Positions 1 to 8,401 of a stretch of 64,000 nucleotides of DNA are shown in pieces. Made by a program: the position numbers and the translations under genes. The stretch is from positions 124,001 to 188,000 of the forward strand of contig JBMHBT010000017.1 in assembly GCA_049890275.1 (NCBI GenBank), in the 5' to 3' direction. Positions within the stretch are counted from its first letter, which is position 1. Each line of letters starts with the position of its first letter. The stretch comes from UBA7374 sp049890275. GTDB taxonomy: Bacteria; Verrucomicrobiota; Verrucomicrobiia; Opitutales; Coraliomargaritaceae. The notes beneath the pieces are model-generated. The model saw only the letters and a program-made list of their open reading frames with translations. It did no database searches and was not told the DNA's origin.

Positions 1-44
1 GACAATTTGTCTTTATTCAATAATTCCCCGAACACGCCCATACC

Positions 45-1337
45 ATGTACAAAGAACTCAACAAGCTCGACGAACTCTCCCGCAGAAAGTTCATGCAGTA
101 CTCTGCCAAAGCCTTCTTTGGTGTCGGCCTGACTTCTGTTGCCGGCCCGGCTTGGGCCTCCCAACTCACGCCGGATACCGCCAAGGCCACCGCCCGAAAC
201 GTCATCTATATCTATCTCAACGGGGGCATGAGCCATATCGACACCTTCGACCCCAAACCAAATTGGGATGACCAGGGCCCGGTTGAAACCATCGATACGA
301 ATGTCGACGGCATTCGCGTCTCCAACTACCTGCCCAACCTCGCCCGCAGAATGGACAAGATCGCCGTCATTCGATCCATGTACTCCACACAGGGCGCCCA
401 CGAACAGGGCACTTATTACATGCATACCGGCTATGAACAGCGCGGTACAGTAAAACATCCCGGACTCGGTGCCTGGCTCAACAGTATGTCCGGTAAGACC
501 AACTCCACCCTACCCGGCAACATTCGCATTGGCGGCAGCAATAATACCCCCGGCACCAGTGCAGGCTTCTTTGATGCCAAGTTCGAGCCCCTCCACTTGG
601 CCAACCCCGGAGAAGGTATCCCCCATGTAGCGCGGCACCGCACCGTCGATGAAATCGAGATGCGCGAGCGCCTCGCCATCGCCGAAATGATGGATCTATC
701 CTTCCACAAACAATACCCCGCTAAAGCGGTTCGGGCCTACAACGACGTCTACACCGACGCCATCCGCCTGATGGACAGCAAGGATCTCGTCGCTTTTGAC
801 TTGAGCAAAGAGCCCAGCATGATGCACCAGCTCTACGGAAACAGCCAACTCGGGAAAGGCGCCCTTCTCGCCCGCAGACTCGTCGAACACGGAGTCCGCT
901 ATGTAGAAATCAACCACGGCGGTTGGGACACCCACAACGACAATCACGAGAATTTGGTCAACCTGACCAATCCCTTCGACCATGCCCTCTCGGCACTCCT
1001 CGACGACCTCCACTACCGGGGACTCCTCGATGAGACACTCGTAGTCGTCGGCACCGAATTCGGACGCACCCCTGAGATCAATTCCAACGACGGGCGCAAT
1101 CACCACCCCAACGCCTTCACCTGCCTGCTTGCCGGTGGCGGCGTACAAGGCGGGCAAGTCCATGGCGTCACCGACGAACGTGGACAGGAAGTCCTCGAAG
1201 ATCGAGTCAGCGTGCCCGACTTCAACGCCACCATCGCACACGCGCTTGGACTTCCACTCGATAAAGTCATCCACTCACCCGATGGCCGCCCCTTTAAGGT
1301 AGCCGATAAAGGACGACCCGTAACAGCCATTTTCTAG
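45..1337 (+). CDS. DUF1501 family Tat-exported protein
   Basis: This 430-residue protein belongs to the DUF1501 family, which has a sulfatase/alkaline-phosphatase-like fold and is greatly expanded in Planctomycetes and Verrucomicrobia. The N-terminus carries a twin-arginine signal: SRRKF at residues 12-16, then a hydrophobic stretch ending near PAWAS, so export in folded form is expected. Family hallmarks include NGGMSHIDTFDPKP near residue 58, HGGWDTHNDN near residue 290 and GTEFGRTPEI near residue 335. The exact reaction is not known for the family. Members normally sit beside a DUF1549/DUF1553 cytochrome-type partner. Such a partner may lie just left of the window, and the next gene is a planctomycete-type cytochrome c. 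No Shine-Dalgarno sequence is visible before the ATG. The spacing of 11 nt to the next gene suggests co-transcription. Confidence 0.9.
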   Translation: MYKELNKLDELSRRKFMQYSAKAFFGVGLTSVAGPAWASQLTPDTAKATARNVIYIYLNGGMSHIDTFDPKPNWDDQGPVETIDTNVDGIRVSNYLPNLARRMDKIAVIRSMYSTQGAHEQGTYYMHTGYEQRGTVKHPGLGAWLNSMSGKTNSTLPGNIRIGGSNNTPGTSAGFFDAKFEPLHLANPGEGIPHVARHRTVDEIEMRERLAIAEMMDLSFHKQYPAKAVRAYNDVYTDAIRLMDSKDLVAFDLSKEPSMMHQLYGNSQLGKGALLARRLVEHGVRYVEINHGGWDTHNDNHENLVNLTNPFDHALSALLDDLHYRGLLDETLVVVGTEFGRTPEINSNDGRNHHPNAFTCLLAGGGVQGGQVHGVTDERGQEVLEDRVSVPDFNATIAHALGLPLDKVIHSPDGRPFKVADKGRPVTAIF

Positions 1338-1348
1338 GACCTTCTCTT

Positions 1349-2839
1349 ATGCCGCCGGAATTCCTCCTGCCCTTCGGTCCGTTTCATATTGTCGTCCAAC
1401 ACCTGCCGATCGGACTGATCGTCGGCGTCTGGATTCTCGAATGCTTCGCGCCCAAACCGGAAAAGCAGCGCAGTGCACCACTCGCCTGGATGCACAGTGC
1501 CCTGCTACTGGCTACCGGAGTCACCATCGCCTTGGGAATCGCCTACCAAAGCCAGGGAGGCTACGGTACAGAAATCGACGCTCACCGCCAGTGGGGCCTT
1601 CTTTTCGGGGCTGCCCTTCTTGCCACCTATATCCTCTTCTGGATCGACGCCGCCGCCCGACATGCACTCAGCCGCATCTTCTATATTCTCTCCCTCACCC
1701 TCACTACAGCGGCCCTAGTCGCCTCCGCGCACCTCGGGGGAGAACTCATCCACGGTAAAGGCTTTCTCCTCAAACCATTCAAAAAAGAAGATCCGGTACC
1801 GGTATCCAAAACCGTCAAGGCGCAAGAAGTACCCACTGCCCCCAAAGCCTCAACCAAAGTAACTTCCGTTGAAACCGGAGCACAGAGCGTCCCCGGCCGA
1901 ACACTGTCGCAGACACTGGCACCCGCTTCAACCGTACTCACCGCCCAACAGTCGGAGGAAATCGACACACGGGTCGCTCTCTTCCACGCCGCACACACCG
2001 TCTTCGAACGCAACTGCCTCTCCTGTCATGGCTCGACAAAAAAGAAAGGCGGCTACCGGCTCGATACCCAAAAATCGCTCTTTACCGCAGGTAAAAGTAA
2101 AATCGCCCCCGTACTGGCCGGCAATCCAGCAGACAGCCATATCATCATGCGCATGATTTTACCCCGCGAAAACGACGAGGCCATGCCTCCAATCGAAAAA
2201 GATCCCGTCCCCGCATCCGACCTGGAAGCCGTGCGCCAATGGATCCTCGCCGGAGCCTATTGGCCCACCGATGCCGAGATGCGCATGGCGGCAGAATCTT
2301 TTAAAGACTACGGCAACGCCGAGACCGACGCCTTGCTCAAAGCCATCTCCGCATTCGGAGTAAAAGCCGAGTACAACGCTTGGGGCGATGATTCCGTACG
2401 GATCGATCTCGCCGTCGTCCACCCCGGCAAACTGGAAAGCGCCCTCGGCGCCCTCAGCAATTTCAGGACCGAACTCACCTGGCTGGACAGCAGTAACCTC
2501 GAACTCCCCGAGCCCTTCCTTAACGACCTCTCCCGCTTTGCCAAGCTCCAGCGCCTTCACCTCGACGGCACCAACATCAACGACGCGCAACTCAAACAAA
2601 TCGGCAGCCTGAAGGAACTTCAGTACCTCAACCTCTTCAACACCGGCATCACCGACCAAAGCGTACCCACCCTGCGCGCACTGCCCGCCCTCCGTAAAGT
2701 CTACCTCGGCAGCACCGCAATCACCCAGTCCGCAGTCGACTCCTTGCGTCAGGCCCGACCCAACCTCGAAATCGTCCACCAGAGCCCCCGTCCCTTTATC
2801 AGCTCCGGTCGACCCAACCCGCAAGGTCCGAGGCGCTAG
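1349..2839 (+). CDS. DUF2231 membrane / cytochrome c / LRR fusion protein
   Basis: This 496-residue membrane-anchored protein has three parts. The N-terminal 150 residues form about four transmembrane helices of the DUF2231 type, with HLPIG near residue 18 and HLGGELIHG near residue 128. A low-complexity linker follows. Next comes a planctomycete-type cytochrome c domain with heme motif CLSCHG (about residues 224-229) and a likely axial methionine in MPP near residue 279. The C-terminal 130 residues contain leucine-rich-repeat-like units (LQRLHLDGTNINDAQLKQI and the next two). The family is thought to act in periplasmic electron transfer, but its partner is unknown. It lies 11 nt after the DUF1501 gene, a pairing typical of these phyla. 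AGGA lies about 10 nt upstream of the start. Confidence 0.85.
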   Translation: MPPEFLLPFGPFHIVVQHLPIGLIVGVWILECFAPKPEKQRSAPLAWMHSALLLATGVTIALGIAYQSQGGYGTEIDAHRQWGLLFGAALLATYILFWIDAAARHALSRIFYILSLTLTTAALVASAHLGGELIHGKGFLLKPFKKEDPVPVSKTVKAQEVPTAPKASTKVTSVETGAQSVPGRTLSQTLAPASTVLTAQQSEEIDTRVALFHAAHTVFERNCLSCHGSTKKKGGYRLDTQKSLFTAGKSKIAPVLAGNPADSHIIMRMILPRENDEAMPPIEKDPVPASDLEAVRQWILAGAYWPTDAEMRMAAESFKDYGNAETDALLKAISAFGVKAEYNAWGDDSVRIDLAVVHPGKLESALGALSNFRTELTWLDSSNLELPEPFLNDLSRFAKLQRLHLDGTNINDAQLKQIGSLKELQYLNLFNTGITDQSVPTLRALPALRKVYLGSTAITQSAVDSLRQARPNLEIVHQSPRPFISSGRPNPQGPRR

Positions 2840-2935
2840 ACTAAAAATCATCCCATAAATCACGAAATTCACCCTTGCTCTTTCCCCGCGCACCCCATTT
2901 ATTACACCGTTTCAACTTTTAACTCGCATCCAGCC

Positions 2936-3094
2936 ATGACACAACACAACAGCTTTAAAGCCTCCGGAGGAGGCGGCAAAAAGAACCGCACCGTACTCAA
3001 GCGCTTCGAGCGCGTCGACCTGCTCAAAAAGCGCGGTGAATGGAAAGAAGGCGACCGCGTAATCGGTCTGAAGAAGACGGAGCCCGAAGCCTAG
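2936..3094 (+). CDS. Small basic protein (Chlamydiae/Verrucomicrobia type)
   Basis: This is a 52-residue Lys/Arg-rich protein that starts MTQHNSFKAS, continues with a glycine run and KKNRTVLKRFERVDLLKKRG, and ends KKTEPEA. The ORF is short but has a clear ATG and TAG, sits alone, and is followed 35 nt later by a strong terminator, which supports a real gene. The pattern fits the small basic protein family that I recall as restricted to Chlamydiae and Verrucomicrobia. From its charge it could bind RNA or the ribosome, but that is inference. No Shine-Dalgarno sequence is visible. Confidence 0.8.
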   Translation: MTQHNSFKASGGGGKKNRTVLKRFERVDLLKKRGEWKEGDRVIGLKKTEPEA

Positions 3095-3128
3095 TCTTCC
3101 CGCCACCCCCATCCCTATAATTTGATTC

Positions 3129-3155
3129 GCCCTTCCTCACCGGAAGGGCTTTTTT
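3129..3155 (+). terminator. Rho-independent terminator after small basic protein gene
   Basis: A perfect 8-bp stem, GCCCTTCC / GGAAGGGC, encloses the loop TCACC and is followed by six T residues. It lies 35 nt after the stop of the small basic protein gene and ends before the polA start. Confidence 0.9.
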
Positions 3156-3198
3156 GTATCCAATTCCCAAGCAGAAAACCACCCGACCGAAAACAAAA

Positions 3199-5979
3199 GT
3201 GAAAACACTCTATCTACTCGATGGCATGGCCCTCGCCTACCGTGCCCACTTCGCCCTCATCAACAGCCCCATCCACACCTCCAGCGGATTCAACACCTCC
3301 GCCATCTTCGGCTTCACTGCCACCCTCATCGACATCATCAACAAACGGCAACCCAGCCACCTCGCCATCGTCTTCGACACCTCCGCGCCGACCGAGCGCC
3401 ACCGGATCCACCCCGAATACAAAGCCAATCGAGAGGCCATGCCCGAAGACCTCGCCGCTGCCATGCCCCACCTCGACCGCGTCGCCCAGGCATTCGGCAT
3501 ACCCGTCCTCAAACTCGACGGCTACGAAGCCGACGACATCATCGGCACCCTCGCGCACCGCGCCGAAAAAGAAGACTTTCAGGCCATCTATATGGTCACC
3601 CCCGACAAAGACTTTGGGCAACTCGTCACCGAGCGCATCCACATGTACCGCCCCGGGCGCAAAGGCAACGAAGTCGAGATTCTCGACGTCCCTGCCATCC
3701 TCGAGAAGTGGGGCATCGCCCGTGTCGATCAGGTCATTGATATGCTCGGCCTCTGCGGAGACAGTGTAGACAACATTCCCGGCGTCCCCGGCATCGGCCC
3801 GAAGACCGCTCAGAAACTCCTCGCCCAATTCGACAGCGTCGAAGGCATCCTCGACAACACCGACCAACTCAAAGGCAAACAACAGGAAAAACTCCGCGAC
3901 CACGCCGAACAGGCACGACTCTCCAAAACCCTCGCCACCATCCAGCTCGACGTCCCCATCCAAGTCGACCTCGACAGCCTCTCCCTCCACCCACCCGAGC
4001 GGGAAAAACTCCAACCCCTCCTCGACGAATTCGAACTCCGCACCCTCGGCAAACGCATCTTCGGCGAAGAATTCTCCCTTCAGGCACAATCCCCCTCCGG
4101 CGAAACATTCTCCCTCCAGTCCCGATCGTCCGCAGGTGAGGACTCCGACGCCCAGATTGAACTCCTCCCCGCCCAAAACTTCAAAACCCTCGCCGACACC
4201 GAAACAAATTACCGCACCGCCGACAGCGCTGAAACTCTCCAAACCCTCGTCGACGAACTCCGCAGTGCTGGCACCTTTGCCCTCGATACCGAGACCACCG
4301 CCCTCAACCCACGTAGTGCCACTCTTGTCGGTATCGCCTTCTCCACCCGGCCCCACACCGGCTGGTGGGTTCCCACCAGCCCCGAAGCACTCCAGACCCT
4401 CCGCCCCCTCCTGGCCGATCCCGCACTGAACAAAATCGGACACAACCTCAAATTCGATCTCGCTGTCCTGACCGAAAACGACTGCCCCGTCCACGGCAAC
4501 TGCTGGGACACCCTCCTCGCCCACTCCCTCGTCGACCCCTCCCAGCGGCACAACCTCGACAGCCTGGCCGAGAACTGCCTCAACTACTCCCCCATCCGTT
4601 TCGACGACCTCATCCCCGGACAGAAAAAAGACAGCGAAATCGACTACTCCAACGTCGACCCTCAGGCCCTCGCCGACTACGCCATCGAAGACGCCGACAT
4701 TGCCCTTCAACTCTGGCAGCACCTCCAGCCACAAATCGAGTCCAACGGCCTCACCCGCGTCTTCTACGAAATCGAGACCCCACTCCTCCCCGTCCTCGTT
4801 CACATCGAGCGGCAGGGCATCGCCCTCTCCACCGAGACCCTCGCCCAAACCGGCAGCGAACTCGAGACCCATATCGAGACCCTCCGCGAAACTGTCTACC
4901 AAGCCGCCGGACGCTCCTTCAACCTCAACTCCCCCAAGCAACTCGGCGAAGTTCTCTTCGACGAACTCAAGCTAGTCGAAAAACCCAAGAAAACCCGCAC
5001 CGGACAATACGCCACCAACGAGCAAGTCCTAACAACTCTTGCCAACCATCACCCCATCGTCGCCCAAATCCTCGAATACCGACAACTCTCCAAACTCAAA
5101 TCCACCTACGTCGACGCCCTCCCCAACGCCGTCGACCCCGTCACCCAACGAGTCCACACCCACTTCGGGCAAGCCCAGACCGCCACCGGACGCCTCTCCT
5201 CCAACGACCCCAACCTCCAGAATATCCCCGTCCGTAGCGAGCGCGGACGCGAGATCCGCAAAGCCTTTATCCCCCGCCCCGGTTGGCAACTCCTCGCCGC
5301 CGACTACTCCCAAATCGAGCTCCGCATCCTCGCCGCACTCAGTCAGGATCCCGGACTCCTCGAAGCCTTCCGCACCGGTCAAGACATCCACACCGCCACC
5401 GCCGCCCGCCTCTTTAGCGTCCCCTCCGAACAAGTTGACCGCGACCAGCGCAGCACCGCCAAGATGGTCAACTTCGGCATCCCCTACGGCATCTCCGCCT
5501 TCGGACTCGCCCAGCGCCTCGGCAACGTCTCCCGCACCGAAGCACAGGAAATCATCGACAACTACTTTGCCCAATTCCCCGGTATCCCCGGCTACATCCA
5601 GTCACGCGTCGAGCAAGCCCGCCAAAAAGGCTACGTCGAAACCCTCTGCGGACGCCGACGCGCCCTCCCCGATATCGACTCCAAAAACGGCAGCATCCGC
5701 AACGCCGCCGAGCGCAACGCCATCAACATGCCCATCCAGGGAACTGCCGCCGACATGATCAAACTCGCCATGATCCGCATCCACCAAAACCTCCAGGAAC
5801 AACAACTACAAAGCCGCATGCTCCTCCAGGTACACGACGAACTCCTCTTCGAAACCGCCCCCGGCGAAGAAGACACCCTCCGCCAAATCCTTACCCGGGC
5901 CATGACCGAAGCCCTCCCCCTCGACTGCCCCCTCGAAGTCACCATTGGCACCGGCCAAAACTGGCTCGAAGCACACTAG
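3199..5979 (+). CDS. polA: DNA polymerase I
   Basis: This 926-residue replication and repair polymerase has all three classical domains. The N-terminal 5'-3' flap nuclease (about residues 1-290) begins MKTLYLLDGMALAYRAHF. A 3'-5' exonuclease domain keeps D363 and E365 (DTETT), NLKFD and YAIEDAD, so proofreading residues appear intact. The polymerase domain has motif A (ADYSQIELR, D702), motif B (RSTAKMVNFGIPYG) and motif C (HDE at 879-881). I chose the GTG at 3199. The frame is open back to a TTG at 3154, but that codon lies in the T-tract of the preceding terminator and the extra 15 residues are not polymerase-like. Codons are extremely C-rich, unlike tlyA-nadK-cca a few kb away. Confidence 0.97.
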   Translation: MKTLYLLDGMALAYRAHFALINSPIHTSSGFNTSAIFGFTATLIDIINKRQPSHLAIVFDTSAPTERHRIHPEYKANREAMPEDLAAAMPHLDRVAQAFGIPVLKLDGYEADDIIGTLAHRAEKEDFQAIYMVTPDKDFGQLVTERIHMYRPGRKGNEVEILDVPAILEKWGIARVDQVIDMLGLCGDSVDNIPGVPGIGPKTAQKLLAQFDSVEGILDNTDQLKGKQQEKLRDHAEQARLSKTLATIQLDVPIQVDLDSLSLHPPEREKLQPLLDEFELRTLGKRIFGEEFSLQAQSPSGETFSLQSRSSAGEDSDAQIELLPAQNFKTLADTETNYRTADSAETLQTLVDELRSAGTFALDTETTALNPRSATLVGIAFSTRPHTGWWVPTSPEALQTLRPLLADPALNKIGHNLKFDLAVLTENDCPVHGNCWDTLLAHSLVDPSQRHNLDSLAENCLNYSPIRFDDLIPGQKKDSEIDYSNVDPQALADYAIEDADIALQLWQHLQPQIESNGLTRVFYEIETPLLPVLVHIERQGIALSTETLAQTGSELETHIETLRETVYQAAGRSFNLNSPKQLGEVLFDELKLVEKPKKTRTGQYATNEQVLTTLANHHPIVAQILEYRQLSKLKSTYVDALPNAVDPVTQRVHTHFGQAQTATGRLSSNDPNLQNIPVRSERGREIRKAFIPRPGWQLLAADYSQIELRILAALSQDPGLLEAFRTGQDIHTATAARLFSVPSEQVDRDQRSTAKMVNFGIPYGISAFGLAQRLGNVSRTEAQEIIDNYFAQFPGIPGYIQSRVEQARQKGYVETLCGRRRALPDIDSKNGSIRNAAERNAINMPIQGTAADMIKLAMIRIHQNLQEQQLQSRMLLQVHDELLFETAPGEEDTLRQILTRAMTEALPLDCPLEVTIGTGQNWLEAH

Positions 5980-6287
5980 AGAACACCGAACACCCAACAT
6001 CGAACTTCGAATAGCAAAAGAAAGAATCTCAGCGTTCTTAACGTCTCTGCGTGATCGATTCACCATTCTACTCCAGTCATCCTGCCCCCCTTGACCACAC
6101 CTATTAACCTTTCATCCACGCTCATCCGTAGCTACATATCTGCAGTATTCTGCCATCCATTATTCCGCCAGAACCCAAACCAACCAAAACCAATAAAAAA
6201 GAGTCTCTGCGTTCTTAGCGTCTTTGCGTGACCCATTCTCCATTTATCATTCCTTCGACGTTCCCTCCCGCCTCTCTCCACCCTCTC
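5980..6287. repeat. Gene-poor stretch with degenerate short repeats
   Basis: No gene is seen between polA and the next CDS. The stretch contains a GAACACCGAACACCCAACAT-type unit (5980-6011), two diverged copies of a GCGTTCTTAGCGTCTTTGCG-type unit (about 6026-6060 and 6201-6240), an ATCCACGCTCATCCGTAGC-like unit (6114-6135) and a TTCCTTCGACGTTC unit (6250-6263). The same families recur at 6750-6880 and, inverted, at 26.2-26.4 kb. Similar low-copy tracts are common in intergenic DNA of environmental Gram-negatives. Their function is unknown. Confidence 0.6.
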
Positions 6288-6605
6288 ATGACTGAAAAAG
6301 AAAAACGCACCCAAGCCTGGATCGGCGACGCCGTCCTCGCCCTCTACGCCCGCGAGTGGATCCTCCGCCAGCCCGGCATCCCCCGCGAAACCCGCAGCGA
6401 CACCTTCAAACAACTAACCGCCAACCAATTCCTCGCCACCATCGGCGAACCCACCGCCGTCGAAGCCGAGATCGGACGCCACTACCAGGACAACGGACTC
6501 GAAGCCGCCTTCGCCCACATCGAAGCCGTCCTCATCCCCCAATTTAAAAAACAACAAGCCAACCGCAAAAAAGCCCCCGGCTCCTACCGCAAAAAAAGCG
6601 GATGA
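6288..6605 (+). CDS. Small RNase III-domain-like protein
   Basis: This 105-residue basic-tailed protein is reminiscent of a minimal ribonuclease III domain. AWIGDAVLALYAREW (residues 10-24) matches the GDAVL signature helix, and VEAEIGRHYQDNGLEAAFAHIEAVLIPQF (about residues 58-86) resembles the second metal-binding helix of RNase III. The acidic residues of GDAVL and VEAEIG are present, but the partner aspartate three residues before the latter glutamate is replaced by threonine. No double-stranded-RNA-binding domain follows; the tail is Lys/Arg-rich instead. It may be a Mini-III-like rRNA-processing nuclease or a non-catalytic relative. The ATG at 6288 is chosen because upstream codons lie in repeat-derived sequence. 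Confidence 0.7.
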   Translation: MTEKEKRTQAWIGDAVLALYAREWILRQPGIPRETRSDTFKQLTANQFLATIGEPTAVEAEIGRHYQDNGLEAAFAHIEAVLIPQFKKQQANRKKAPGSYRKKSG

Positions 6606-6893
6606 ATTTTGCCTACGAATGGACCCGAAGATCCACCAATTAAGTAGTGGCACTCTATAAAAGGATTCCGGCCACGGATCCACGTGGATAGAAGCGGATG
6701 TAGTACGACTTCAAACAAAAGGCAGTCCTCACCCACGCAGAGCCGCCCGCTCATTCCTTCGACGTTCGATGTTCAACGGTTACGGTTTTCTGGTTCCTAG
6801 TTCTCCCGTTCCCGGTTTCCGCTATGCTTTATTCTTTTGATGTTCGATGTTCAATGTTCATCGTTCGATGTTCTCCGGCTCTCAGCGGTTTAC
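6606..6893. repeat. Intergenic region with GTTCGATGTTC repeats and a palindrome
   Basis: This region separates two convergent genes and holds no ORF. It contains a 12-bp perfect palindrome ATCCACGTGGAT (6678-6689) and two clusters of GTTCGATGTTC-type units (about 6755-6779 and 6839-6876), the same family as at 5980-6011 and 26351-26383. The plus-strand base skew changes from C-rich to G-rich across this stretch. No terminator with a T-run was found. Confidence 0.6.
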
Positions 6894-8336
6894 CTATTCA
6901 TTTTTTTCTGACTGATTTACCGGCATCAGGCGGACGATACGGTTGGGGCCGTTGAGGACGAGGTAGAGGGTGCCGCCGGGGCCGTTGGCAACATCGCGGA
7001 TACGACCAAGGCCGTGAAGGATGATTTCGTCGGTGACGACTGTACCGTCTTCAATGACGAGGCGGTGGAGTTCTTTGGAGGCGAGTCCTCCGGCGAAGAG
7101 GTTGTTCTTCCAGTTGGGGAATTGGTCGCCTTCGTAGAAGTCGATACCGCAAACGGCGATGGAGGGGGTCCAGTGATGGCGGGGGGATTCGAATTCGGGG
7201 GCTTCGGTGCGGTCGGTCAGGGGGGTGCCGTTGTAGTTCATACCGTAGCTGACGACGGGCCATCCGTAATTGCGCCCGCGTTGGATGTGGTTGATCTCGT
7301 CGCCTCCGCGGGGGCCGTGTTCAGCTTCCCAGATGTGTCCGGTGACGGGGTGTTGATCGAGTCCCTGGGGGTTGCGGTTGCCGAGGGTCCAGATGGAGGG
7401 GCAGGCATCGGGTTGATCGAGGAAGGGGTTGTCGCGGGGGATGCGTCCGTCGTCGTGGATGCGGTGGATTTTGCCGTTGGGACGGGTGAGATCCTGGGCC
7501 TGATCCTGGGCACCGCGGTCGCCAATGCTGAAGTAGAGGTAGCCGTCCTGAAAGACGAAGCGGGTACCGAAGTGGTTGCCGGAGGAGCGGTGCTGCGCGA
7601 AGGGGGCTTCGAAGAGGACTTCGGTATCGGTCCAGCGATCGTTGCGGATGCGCCCGCGGACGACCTTGGTCATGCCGTGGGGTTTATCGTCGCGTTCTTT
7701 GCCACTGGCGGCGTAGCCGAGGTAGACCCAGCCGTTGCGGTCGTAGTCGGGGTGCGGGGCGACTTCGAGGAGACCGCCCTGCCCTTTGACCCAGATATCA
7801 TTGGGGATGCCGGTGATTTCGGTGCGTTGGCCTTTGCCGGTGAGGCGGAAGAGGCGTCCGCTTTTTTCGGTGATGAGTCCGTGTCCGTCAGGGAGAAAGG
7901 AGAGCGCCCAGGGAGTGTCGAGGCCCTGCTCCTGATCGAGGAGGGTCTCGAGGGTGAAGCGGTATCCGCCGGCTTCATAGACTTCTCCGTCGGGCGGTGG
8001 GGGCAGTCGTGTGTTATGTGCGGCTTTGTGACGTTTTTCGATGAGGAAGATCTCGAGGGCGTGGAGCTGCTTGGGGTTGAGGGTTTGGCCAAAGGCGGGC
8101 ATGCCCATCTCGAGGTTGCCTTGTGCGACGTAGTCGGCGAAGGAGCGTTCCGGGCCGATGTGTTTCCAGTCGCCTTCGACAAGGGAGCCGCCGAGTCCGC
8201 CTTCGAATTCTTTACCGTGACAGGCAGCGCAGTACTGCTGATACAATTCATCGACCTTATTGGGTCCGCTTTTATTTTGAGCGAAGGCGAAGTGGGCGGA
8301 TAGGAGGATGAGACAGGCGAATGTGAAAAGGCGCAT
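6894..8336 (-). CDS. Cytochrome c-fused PQQ-dependent sugar dehydrogenase
   Basis: This 480-residue exported protein has a signal peptide (MRLFTFACLILLSAHFAFAQ), then a class I cytochrome c domain with CAACH near residue 36 and a likely methionine ligand in MGMPAFG. It ends in a beta-propeller of the soluble glucose/aldose dehydrogenase family. Propeller hallmarks include PWALSFLPDG, GGLLEVAPHPDY, GNHFGTRFVFQDGYLYFSIG, LGNRNPQGLDQHP and EAEHGPRGGDEIN. Family members oxidise sugars in the periplasm with PQQ, and the fused cytochrome would accept the electrons. The start at 8336 is chosen because it gives a clean signal peptide; the frame is open upstream but proline-rich and non-coding in character. 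No PQQ biosynthesis gene is nearby. It is divergent from tlyA. Confidence 0.9.
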   Translation of the reverse strand: MRLFTFACLILLSAHFAFAQNKSGPNKVDELYQQYCAACHGKEFEGGLGGSLVEGDWKHIGPERSFADYVAQGNLEMGMPAFGQTLNPKQLHALEIFLIEKRHKAAHNTRLPPPPDGEVYEAGGYRFTLETLLDQEQGLDTPWALSFLPDGHGLITEKSGRLFRLTGKGQRTEITGIPNDIWVKGQGGLLEVAPHPDYDRNGWVYLGYAASGKERDDKPHGMTKVVRGRIRNDRWTDTEVLFEAPFAQHRSSGNHFGTRFVFQDGYLYFSIGDRGAQDQAQDLTRPNGKIHRIHDDGRIPRDNPFLDQPDACPSIWTLGNRNPQGLDQHPVTGHIWEAEHGPRGGDEINHIQRGRNYGWPVVSYGMNYNGTPLTDRTEAPEFESPRHHWTPSIAVCGIDFYEGDQFPNWKNNLFAGGLASKELHRLVIEDGTVVTDEIILHGLGRIRDVANGPGGTLYLVLNGPNRIVRLMPVNQSEKNE

Positions 8337-8401
8337 GGAGAGGATATGTGGGGATGGAGCGGAGGATTGCAATACCGGGGATGGGCAACATGGTACGGGG
8401 T

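Noticed and set aside
3214..4941. 575-codon open frame on the minus strand opposite polA
   Set aside because: It is a shadow of the C-rich polA codon pattern; the translated product is Gly/Glu/Val-rich low complexity with no domain.
6606..6893. Possible replication origin at the skew switch
   Set aside because: Only one weak DnaA-box-like sequence (in the ATCCACGTGGAT palindrome), no dnaA/dnaN nearby, and the skew flips back at about 14 kb, so an inversion explains it better.
7014..8303. 429-codon plus-strand frame opposite the sugar dehydrogenase
   Set aside because: It mirrors a real minus-strand gene with clear motifs; the product is compositionally biased (Gly/Val/Asp).
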